Below are positions 6,218-13,924 of a DNA stretch of 26,650 nt, piece after piece (positions within the stretch are counted from its first letter, which is position 1; every line of letters starts with the position of its first letter). The notes beneath the pieces are model-generated. The model saw only the letters and a list, made by a program, of their open reading frames with translations. It did no database searches and was not told the origin of the DNA. The DNA lies in the NCBI GenBank assembly GCA_040221375.1, contig JAVKEP010000063.1:1-26650 (forward strand), given 5' to 3'. The stretch comes from SHAN690 sp040221375. GTDB lineage: Bacteria > Bacteroidota > Bacteroidia > Flavobacteriales_G > Salibacteraceae. The position numbers and the translations under genes were made by a program.

Positions 6218-9200
6218 CTATTGGCGGATGACTTCGAAGAATTCGACCTTCGAGCCAATTTCGCATTGCAGGATGTACACTCCTTGCGCTAAATATCCCA
6301 TCTCGAGTCGTAGGCTATTGGTCATCGTATAGGTAGCGATGCGCTCTCCGAGTAGGTTGTACAATGACACTCGAATCGCATCAGTTCCAAAATCATCCCT
6401 CTCGAGATTTACATAGTCCCGTGTCGGGTTTGGGTAAACGTTAAGGTGACGAAAGGTACTAGGTGCGGAAACTGACAAACAGGTATCGTTTCCAACCATG
6501 ATTGTATCGGACGAGTGACAACCATAGGTATTGCTCACCCACAGCCAATAAACTCCATGGGATGTCACGACTAATGTACTGTCCATGGAACCTGTAGACC
6601 AATTGTACCCTGCTTGGTTCCCAGGACCTTGCAGTGTTATACCAGCGCTTAAATGCGGAGCGCAAATCAGCGTATCCTCACCAAGGCTAAATAGCGGTTC
6701 TGGAAAATCTTCAATGAAAATCGAATCTGAGGACTCGCAACCACCAGCACCTGTGATCGTAAGGCTATAACTTCCAGGGTTAAACACCAGTATTACCTCT
6801 TCATTTGAGCCCGTTGACCACTGATAACTCCCGCTATCTCCTGCCACCAGTATCAAGGAATCTCCTTCGCAAATTCCGGTATCAGAAGTGAGGCTTGCAT
6901 TTGGTGTAGAGAACAGAAAATCTAAGTAAAAGCTATCCACCACGATGCAGTTATTTGAATCCGTAATTGTAACCGTGTAAGTTCCGATAGCCAGGCCTGT
7001 TAACACATTAGAAACATGGCCAGTAGACCATTGATATTGATATGGTTCCACTCCTCCTTGGCCTTGCACCAAGACAATTCCATTTGAATCATCTACACAG
7101 TTAGTAGGTGTTAGGCTCGATGTCAATCCAAGTACATCAGGCTCCTGTACACTTTGGGAAATGGTCGCTACGCAGCCGTTGGCATCCGTCAACGTGAGCA
7201 CATAGTTTCCGGCAAGCAAGTTGGCAAGTGAAGAAGTGTCGCCTCCATTGCTCCAAGCATAGTTGTATGGGCCAATCCCCCCCGCTACTGACACACCCAC
7301 ATATCCCATCGAATCGCCATGGCACAATACATCCAATACAGAATCTATGCTAATAGCCATTGAATCCGGTGAGGTTATGTGTATGGAAGTGTCTGTACTG
7401 CACTGACCTGAGGAACCATCAAATAAGGTGATGCTATAGGTGCCCGCAGAAAGATCATTTCGAACGGCTTGCGTAGAGGCATCACTCCACTCCCATGCGT
7501 AGTTGGATGTTCCGCCTACACCGCTCAATGCGGCATAAGCGTTGCTATCTCCATAGCAAGCAAGCAAGACGAGAGAATCTACTGAAATCGAAATGGCTTC
7601 TGGATCGGTCAAGACAATTGTTGTATCATACTCGCAGCCTTGCGAATCGGTTGCTGTCATTGAATAGCTACCTGCCATTAGCGAATCTATTGTGGCCGTA
7701 GAGTCACCAGTAGACCATTGAAAGTTGAAAGGGTTTCCCCAACCGCCTTGTGCTACTGCAGCAATAGATGCTAGTGAGTCGCCATTGCATTCATTTTCAA
7801 TAATGGTTAGTGCCGCGAGATTAACCTTTGACGGTTCAAAGACGTCCGCACTAGACGTTCCCTGACATCCATTAGAATCAGTGATGGTAAGGTAATAGCT
7901 TCCTCCTGTTAGAGAATCCATGCTTTGCTCCGTTTGGCCGTTGGACCATAAAAAAGAAGTGCTTCCTACTGCGTTGAATACAGAAGTTGTAAGTGAGCCA
8001 TCTTCGTTTCCATGGCAGGAAACTGGCAAAGCAATGTGAGTGGCGTACAAAGGATCAGGGTCAGAAACATGAACAATAGCTGTATCTGTGCAACCATTTG
8101 AATCGCTTACAGTTACGCTATACAATCCACTATCTACGTTGACGATAAAGGCTGACGAGCTTCCCGTGCTCCATAAAAACGTATGCGAACCTGTTCCTCC
8201 CATTGCGGAAGCAGTCACAAATCCATTGCTATCGTTATTACACAAAGGAGACAATACCGAATCAATGCTGGCGACGAGGACCGAAGGTTCGGTAATATTA
8301 TAAGAAGCACTTTCGAAGCAACCATTGGCATCTGTGACAGTAACCTCATAGGTTCCTGAGGTCAAATCAAGCGTGACTGGTCCGGTGTCCGAATTGCTCC
8401 ACACGTATGATATTGAGCCTATTCCATTGCTCGCAATGGACTGTAATGATCCGTCATCCAAACCATTGCACGTAATCGACTGTACCTCCAAAATTGAAAC
8501 GGATATTGAATCTGGATCGACCAGTAATACATTGTCGATTTTAGTACATCCATTAGCATCTGTAATTGTAACAGAATAGATGCCTGCCGTTAGTGAATCT
8601 ATGGAACTCGAAGAGGTAGCATTCGACCAGGCATAGGCATAGGGACCTACTCCACCTATGACACCCACGCTCGCTTGACCATCGTCATAGGCAAAGCACG
8701 TGGGATCGGATTGTGCCATAGATAGACTAAGCGAATCGGGTTGAATGATTGAACTGGAATCATACCCGGTACACCCGTTGGAATCCGTGACGGTTAAAAA
8801 GTACTGTCCCGTATCCAATCCAAGGACTAGTGCGGTAGTGTCTCCATGGCTCCAAATAGAGGCGTATGGGTTAGTGCCTCCTGAAACCGCCGTGCTGATG
8901 GCACCGTCTGCTATGCCAAAGCACGACACATTTGAAGGAGAGGTAGTCACAGAGATTGGGTCCTCTTCGGAAATGCTAATCGAAACTGAATCTTCGCACC
9001 CGTTAGCGTCGGTAACCGTAGCAGAGTGGGTTCCAACTGGTAATCCTATTTCATCTTCCACATAACCACCCGTGCTCCAGCTATAGGCATAAGGAGATGT
9101 TCCTCCTGAAGTACTTAAGAATACTTTACCCGTCGCGAGGCCGTTACACGCTACATCAATAATGCTGTCTACCGTCAATTGTAAGGCAAGAGGTTCGGTT

Positions 9201-12200
9201 AGCGCAAACGATCCGCTGATCATACAGCCTCCGGAACCTTGCACAGTTACAGTATAGGTACCCGCCTGTAAACCTCCCACGGAGTCGGTAGCTTGGGCGT
9301 TTGACCATGCGTATGCGTACCCTCCTGCCCCGCCTGCAACTGATACGGAGATACTACCGTCGGTGCCTCCGTTGCATCCGATATGTTGGGTGGTACCCGA
9401 GAGGCTGGGTGATGCAATTACGGTGATCGTGCTGTAGGCGGTATCCGCTGCGCATGAATTTGAAAAAACATACATCACAGCATGGGTACCGACTCCTGCA
9501 ATTGAAGCATCAAACACGTTGGATGAAATCCCAGTACCCGAGTAAACTCCACCTGATGGAAAGCCATGCTGTAAAGGATAGGCTGTAGCACTCAAACAAA
9601 TGGAGTCAAGGGCTGGAAGCGTGACCAATGGAAAAGAATCAACCCTCATGGTATCTACGGCAATACCTGTGCATCCACTATCTGTAACCGAATAAGAAAT
9701 TGCATAATCCCCAGGATCAACAATGGATGGAATGAAATAATTTCCGCTCACACCTGCCCCTGAAAAAGAACCTCCCGGAGGCGATTGTCCGCCCAAGGCG
9801 AAGAGTGCTGCGTTCTCACAAGTAGAGTCTGTTGTGAGGTTTAAACTAACCGTCGGTGTGGGTTTCACTACAGCCTGAATGCTGTCTAGACCATCGCAAC
9901 CGCTGGCATTCGTATAGCTGTAATAAAGTATATGGGTACCTACCCCTGCCAAGTTGGTGATAAATTGACTTCCAACTACACCCACACCATTGTATGTACC
10001 ACCCGAAGGAATTCCCCCATTCAACGATACCACATCTCCTTCACATGCTTCGATGGTTTGCATAAAGTACACGCTAGGAGCCGTATTTACAAATACGACA
10101 TCCGAGACCGTATCTACGCACCCTAAGGAATCAGTGGCGGTATAATACACGGTATTCGCCCCAATTGACGCTACTTGTGGGTTGAAGTACGGGCCACTCA
10201 CCGCGGTTCCAAAATACACGCCCCCAGTTGGCAATCCCCCCTCAAGAATGATAGAAGAATCGTTTTCGCAAACCTCGTCAGGATTGACATCAAGCGTGAC
10301 CGAAGATGCGCCTTGTGAAATCACGGTAAATGGAGGGGATGTTGCTTCACAGCCATTGCTGTCTTGAACTATTACCTGATAATTACCACCAACCGATGTG
10401 GAAAGCACGGAATCTGTTTGTCCACTGACGACAAATCCATTGTGAAGCCATGCATAATCAACACTATCCCATGCAAGGGCATGAATCGAAGTATACTCAC
10501 CGTCGCAAATGGTGTTATCCCCCGTCAACTCGGCTACTAGGTAGTCGCAATTTCTGTACTTGGTTATGAATCCTTTGCTATAAGGCTGGAATGGCAACTC
10601 TTGCTCTCCAAAATCTGAACCTGCGTAAGTAGACCCACTGATGTAGATGTCAGCGTTCGGGGCAATATCGAGGGTTCGAGCATCCAACTGGAGTGCTCCT
10701 GGAGGGGAAATATTATCCCCAATAATGGCTTGGTTAATCGAATAAGTTCCTGCATTTGGGTCATAACGTAAGATCAAAGTAGGTCTAGAACTGCTAGAAT
10801 ATGCGTTTAAATTCTGCCCATTTACCTGCAGTGATGAAGCATTATGCAAGGTCAAATACAACGCACCGTCAAAGATGGTAGAAGCTTCAAATCGGTGTTG
10901 ACTGTCATGGGTTATTGCATTGGTGGGGGCTTGAATTACATCATATCCAGCGAGTGCTCCGCTCGAAGTCATTTTGGTCAGATAGCCATAGACACCCGCC
11001 GTGGATGGAGCTGTGACCGTATCGTTTGAGTCAAGTGCCAAACTGGCAACTCTATTGTATCTCGGGCTGATGATTTGGTAGAGTGTATCCTCTAAAAACT
11101 GCATAGATCCAATTCTACCGTTAGAGTAAAACTGCGATCCAGAGGACCATTCACATTCAAAAGCCCTGAACCATTCACTTAACCCAGTAGCTTGATTCAA
11201 CTTGGCCGTAAAAAAATGCTGCCCATGTTGAGGGAACAAGAGGGTATCGTCATCGAGATACATGCGAGTATTAGCAAAATAATCGCTCAAAAAGCCGATG
11301 TAGACATTTCCAGAATCGTCTACCGTAGCACACGAGGAGTAGTCCTCTGGCCGTATCTTAGTGTGCCCTTCAGACCCCACTCCAAAAGAAGGCGAATGAA
11401 AGCGCACTATATTATTCCAAACGTGCTCGCCTAGGCTGTTTAGTTTCAATGCAAAGACCGACAAGCTATAGGAGAATGCGCCAGCGCTGCCTGGGAAAGC
11501 GCCAGTACCAATCACGTTTACAAACGTTGTATCACCGATTCGTATGAATTTTGGTGTCTTGCCCGTCATGTAGATATTACCAGAAGCATCGCTGCTTAAA
11601 TGGTCAATGGATTCTATTACAATATCTTGATTTGAGGCGCTGTAATCATAAGCGAACCGGTGATTCCACTGCACCGATCCACCGGTATCTATCTTGGCAA
11701 GGATGAAGCCTGTGTGTGACGTACTTCCTAGATAATTCGACAATGAAAGCTCATTGTTGTACCATAGATTCCCCCTTCTTTTCATGGAAACGGTCATTAA
11801 AATGTCACCGTCCGAATGCATCGCAAGTCTCTGACCGTAACAATCAGGAACACTGCCATCCTCTCCGAGCACGTTCAGCACTTCGATGGCCATAGGTTTT
11901 GTCCAAATCACATCGCCCTCAGGCCCTAACTTTCTTAGGACAGCACCACCATTACCTACATACAAACTATCTCCTGGATAAAGCACGGTGTCGCCATTAA
12001 AGTAGTCGCCGTCTCCTTGGTAGTTAGAAAGTATGTATTGGTTTCCCCATTCATCCGTTACCGAAGAGGCCACTTTGGAAAAGCCTTGATTCGTCGATTC
12101 AGAAGAATCCAATGCGGCCGTGAAATCGGCGCGCTGAGCAATGTAGTTCTGAGCAATCGAGCCTAAGGACAACCAAGAAAGAAGGACTAATCCGTAGTAT

Positions 12201-12208
12201 TTCCGCAT
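6218..12208 (-). CDS. Giant secreted SprB-repeat protein with T9SS C-terminal sorting domain
   Basis: A 1,996-residue protein. The ATG at 12208 is used because the longer frame begins with TTG. The signal peptide ends at GSIAQ. Residues ~20-555 contain SBBP/beta-propeller-like blades (DASGNIYMTGKT, GFILAKIDTGGSVQW). A PKD/Ig-like domain spans ~556-635. Four Ig-like repeats with a GGxYSGxGV signature lie at ~640-935. Eleven SprB-type repeats of ~75 residues lie at ~940-1762, each with a Cys near the start, GG..PY.Y.WS in the middle and VTDSNGC or VTDANGC near the end. Two more PKD-like domains lead to the T9SS type A sorting domain (LNVYPNPTRDYVNLE at ~1919, then a Gly-Val-Tyr beta motif). Such proteins are exported by Sec, cross the outer membrane by T9SS and often act in adhesion or gliding, as does Flavobacterium SprB. 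The adhesin role is inference; the domain calls are clear. Confidence 0.94.
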   Translation of the reverse strand: MRKYYGLVLLSWLSLGSIAQNYIAQRADFTAALDSSESTNQGFSKVASSVTDEWGNQYILSNYQGDGDYFNGDTVLYPGDSLYVGNGGAVLRKLGPEGDVIWTKPMAIEVLNVLGEDGSVPDCYGQRLAMHSDGDILMTVSMKRRGNLWYNNELSLSNYLGSTSHTGFILAKIDTGGSVQWNHRFAYDYSASNQDIVIESIDHLSSDASGNIYMTGKTPKFIRIGDTTFVNVIGTGAFPGSAGAFSYSLSVFALKLNSLGEHVWNNIVRFHSPSFGVGSEGHTKIRPEDYSSCATVDDSGNVYIGFLSDYFANTRMYLDDDTLLFPQHGQHFFTAKLNQATGLSEWFRAFECEWSSGSQFYSNGRIGSMQFLEDTLYQIISPRYNRVASLALDSNDTVTAPSTAGVYGYLTKMTSSGALAGYDVIQAPTNAITHDSQHRFEASTIFDGALYLTLHNASSLQVNGQNLNAYSSSSRPTLILRYDPNAGTYSINQAIIGDNISPPGALQLDARTLDIAPNADIYISGSTYAGSDFGEQELPFQPYSKGFITKYRNCDYLVAELTGDNTICDGEYTSIHALAWDSVDYAWLHNGFVVSGQTDSVLSTSVGGNYQVIVQDSNGCEATSPPFTVISQGASSVTLDVNPDEVCENDSSIILEGGLPTGGVYFGTAVSGPYFNPQVASIGANTVYYTATDSLGCVDTVSDVVFVNTAPSVYFMQTIEACEGDVVSLNGGIPSGGTYNGVGVVGSQFITNLAGVGTHILYYSYTNASGCDGLDSIQAVVKPTPTVSLNLTTDSTCENAALFALGGQSPPGGSFSGAGVSGNYFIPSIVDPGDYAISYSVTDSGCTGIAVDTMRVDSFPLVTLPALDSICLSATAYPLQHGFPSGGVYSGTGISSNVFDASIAGVGTHAVMYVFSNSCAADTAYSTITVIASPSLSGTTQHIGCNGGTDGSISVSVAGGAGGYAYAWSNAQATDSVGGLQAGTYTVTVQGSGGCMISGSFALTEPLALQLTVDSIIDVACNGLATGKVFLSTSGGTSPYAYSWSTGGYVEDEIGLPVGTHSATVTDANGCEDSVSISISEEDPISVTTSPSNVSCFGIADGAISTAVSGGTNPYASIWSHGDTTALVLGLDTGQYFLTVTDSNGCTGYDSSSIIQPDSLSLSMAQSDPTCFAYDDGQASVGVIGGVGPYAYAWSNATSSSSIDSLTAGIYSVTITDANGCTKIDNVLLVDPDSISVSILEVQSITCNGLDDGSLQSIASNGIGSISYVWSNSDTGPVTLDLTSGTYEVTVTDANGCFESASYNITEPSVLVASIDSVLSPLCNNDSNGFVTASAMGGTGSHTFLWSTGSSSAFIVNVDSGLYSVTVSDSNGCTDTAIVHVSDPDPLYATHIALPVSCHGNEDGSLTTSVFNAVGSTSFLWSNGQTEQSMDSLTGGSYYLTITDSNGCQGTSSADVFEPSKVNLAALTIIENECNGDSLASIAAVAQGGWGNPFNFQWSTGDSTATIDSLMAGSYSMTATDSQGCEYDTTIVLTDPEAISISVDSLVLLACYGDSNAYAALSGVGGTSNYAWEWSDASTQAVRNDLSAGTYSITLFDGSSGQCSTDTSIHITSPDSMAISIDSVLDVLCHGDSMGYVGVSVAGGIGPYNYAWSNGGDTSSLANLLAGNYVLTLTDANGCVATISQSVQEPDVLGLTSSLTPTNCVDDSNGIVLVQGQGGVEPYQYQWSTGHVSNVLTGLAIGTYTVTITDSNNCIVVDSFYLDFLFSTPNASLTSDTGICEGDSLILVAGDSGSYQWSTGSNEEVILVFNPGSYSLTITGAGGCESSDSIFIEDFPEPLFSLGEDTLICAPHLSAGITLQGPGNQAGYNWSTGSMDSTLVVTSHGVYWLWVSNTYGCHSSDTIMVGNDTCLSVSAPSTFRHLNVYPNPTRDYVNLERDDFGTDAIRVSLYNLLGERIATYTMTNSLRLEMGYLAQGVYILQCEIGSKVEFFEVIRQ

Positions 12209-12275
12209 GGCAAACAATTATTGTGAAGGTAGCAGAATTACCACAATTAGGCCTAACCTATGGGCTAGTGGACTC

Positions 12276-12283
12276 CAAATTTA
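12276..12283 (-). promoter_or_regulatory. Candidate Bacteroidota -7 element for the SprB-repeat gene
   Basis: On the minus strand TAAATTTG fits the Bacteroidota TAnnTTTG -7 consensus, 68 bp before the chosen ATG. No clear TTTG -33 box lies at the usual 19-21 bp spacing, so this is only a candidate. Confidence 0.3.
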
Positions 12284-12376
12284 ATATGGCTAATATCGAA
12301 GAGGTATTCATTTACATCTTGGTAAATCTGACGATGTCTATGTCTTTTCATTCTACAACTCTTTTATTTTTACCTC

Positions 12377-12955
12377 ATGACTATACCGCGCACGTCAATA
12401 CTGTCCATCTTACTTTTTATGTTCCTCACACCATCAAATCTGAGCGCGCAAATTGACTATTTCCTCGAAAAAATACATATCAGAACCTTGATCAATAAAG
12501 AAGACAATTCAAGCTCCAAAGTGCTTTCTAATAAGCTTTACGGATTGTTGTCACCCATTCTGGTCAATGGCCTCGCGTCGAATGAAGAATCGCCTCAACC
12601 TGTGGAATATGAACGGCTGTTAGCTGATTCTGTTTATTTGACCCGGACATATTACTATGATGGCAATGATTCAAATTTGACGACCATCTCCTATCGATGG
12701 GCAAAGTTCCGCTCACCGAGCTATTCAAAATATACTCCCGGTAAGTACGCATGGCATTCTACCTCCTTTCAATCCTGCGTTTCCACTATCATTCAAGAAT
12801 TGACAAGCAAGTATGCGTTGCCAGATATTCAGCCGACTATTAGAAAAAATGGCAATGAATATGTATGGGATCAAGGTGGAACTACTTACAAACTACAAAT
12901 CAATGAAGTCAGTGCCGATCGTAGTATTCGTCTCTTGGTGAACCATGTTCGTTAA
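12377..12955 (+). CDS. Exported hypothetical protein
   Basis: A 192-residue protein with a clear signal peptide (hydrophobic SILSILLFMFLTP, cleavage after NLSAQ). The mature part is polar with many Ser, Tyr and Asn residues; it contains YLTRTYYYDGN and a KYTPGKYAWHSTSFQSC segment with a single Cys. I recognise no family. It is the only plus-strand gene between the SprB giant, from which it diverges with 168 bp in between, and the convergent lipoprotein gene 38 bp downstream. A near-match to the -7 element, TAAATCTG at 12323-12330, lies 47 bp before the start. It is predicted periplasmic or secreted; without a sorting domain or lipobox, I would expect periplasm. The function is unknown. Confidence 0.82.
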   Translation: MTIPRTSILSILLFMFLTPSNLSAQIDYFLEKIHIRTLINKEDNSSSKVLSNKLYGLLSPILVNGLASNEESPQPVEYERLLADSVYLTRTYYYDGNDSNLTTISYRWAKFRSPSYSKYTPGKYAWHSTSFQSCVSTIIQELTSKYALPDIQPTIRKNGNEYVWDQGGTTYKLQINEVSADRSIRLLVNHVR

Positions 12956-12993
12956 CATGTCTGAAGAGGACACCTTACACGAATTCTGTCCAC

Positions 12994-13383
12994 TCAATGA
13001 ACGCTCGGACCGAAGCGATTCACTTGCTCGAATCTCAATCCATTGGCTTGGAGGGAAAACACATAGTTGACTTCACGGGTGCTTTCGTTGGTCGGGCGAA
13101 TGAATAGTTCAACACAATCGTACTCCGACTTGTTCGTGCACTCATTGAAAAGTCTACGAGCTGTCTGCTTCAAGAACGTGGTATCGTAAGCCACAGAGTC
13201 ATAATAAGCCAATTCTGACTTGCATCCGATGAGCCTTATACCGAAGAAATTACACTTCACACCTTCATAGCCGCTGTAACCTTCGGAAGTTTGCACTTCG
13301 TAGCAGTTGAACTCTTTGTCTATTTCGCCCAAATTTTCCTTGCCTTCGGAGCTGAGTTGTGGACCGCACGAATTGCATAGCAA
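12994..13383 (-). CDS. Small Cys-containing putative lipoprotein, 5' end interrupted by an in-frame TAG
   Basis: The open frame of 129 residues starts only at a TTG (13381-13383), with a Cys-rich start MLCNSCGPQ. Reading further back in the same frame gives an apparent lipoprotein signal: ATG at 13425 (MSKRN), then TAG at 13408-13410, then NGLFAGLILLCNSCGPQ with a lipobox-like end. An AAAGG lies upstream of that ATG. So the original gene was probably ~143 codons and a single nonsense change now blocks it, unless TTG or readthrough is used. The body contains several further Cys (CYEV, KCNFFGIRLIGC, ECTNKSEYDC), good for disulfides in the periplasm. It is the last gene in the RHS operon, 35 bp after the previous stop from that ATG. 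The family is unknown. Confidence 0.6.
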   Translation of the reverse strand: MLCNSCGPQLSSEGKENLGEIDKEFNCYEVQTSEGYSGYEGVKCNFFGIRLIGCKSELAYYDSVAYDTTFLKQTARRLFNECTNKSEYDCVELFIRPTNESTREVNYVFSLQANGLRFEQVNRFGPSVH

Positions 13384-13460
13384 TATTAGTCCGGCAAATA
13401 ATCCATTCTAGTTTCGTTTACTCATTTCTGCTTGCGTCACCTTTCTTCGAAATACTAAGA

Positions 13461-13919
13461 TTATTTCTGACGAGGGCTAATCGCATTCAACTCTAATTTC
13501 TCTTCGGATGTAAATGGAATCCAGTTGACTATGATTGGATAATCTAAGACTTCTTGCCCATTCCGGTAAACGTACATGGTCTTAGTCGAATTATCTACCC
13601 GCAAAGAATCGCCGATTTCAATGAAGTTCAATCCTCCTCCGTAGAGTTCGGCCGAGTCATTTCTGATGACGCACGAGTAGTATGCTAAACGATCTCGAGG
13701 GTCGTAATCTTCTCCTTTCACATGATTGAGTAAAATCTTCCCCCTGGCACCATCCATAACATGCAGAGAAACCACGGTTCCTGAAAATTCAAAACTCTCA
13801 GAAGTAACTATCGATCTCAGCTCCTTTGTAAACGAGACCTCATAATAGATGAAGTAACCAATCCAAAAGACTACGAAAATCAGTGCCGCAATAATTTTCG
13901 AATGTCGATTTTTCTTCAT
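13461..13919 (-). CDS. Small single-TM protein downstream of the RHS gene
   Basis: A 152-residue protein beginning with a basic MKKNRHSK, then one hydrophobic helix (about 9-27, IIAALIFVVFWIGYFIYY) that looks like an uncleaved anchor. The rest (~30-152) is a polar, beta-looking domain with one Cys and segments such as FSGTVVSLHVMDGARGK, probably exposed to the periplasm. It starts 5 bp after the RHS stop codon, so it is almost certainly cotranscribed and translationally linked. RHS and other polymorphic-toxin genes often have a small immunity gene in this position, making this the first immunity candidate. However, neither this protein nor the RHS tail matches a known toxin-immunity pair I recognise, so the role is inference. 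It could instead be a membrane partner for RHS export or an unrelated protein. Confidence 0.8.
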   Translation of the reverse strand: MKKNRHSKIIAALIFVVFWIGYFIYYEVSFTKELRSIVTSESFEFSGTVVSLHVMDGARGKILLNHVKGEDYDPRDRLAYYSCVIRNDSAELYGGGLNFIEIGDSLRVDNSTKTMYVYRNGQEVLDYPIIVNWIPFTSEEKLELNAISPRQK

Positions 13920-13924
13920 TTTCC

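Noticed and set aside
6218..12208. Frameshift or fusion in the giant SprB-repeat gene
   Set aside because: The frame is continuous from signal peptide to sorting domain, with all repeat units in phase.
12223..12456. 77-codon plus-strand ORF between the SprB gene and the exported protein
   Set aside because: It overlaps the start and signal peptide of the better ORF at 12377 in a different frame, with no supporting motif.
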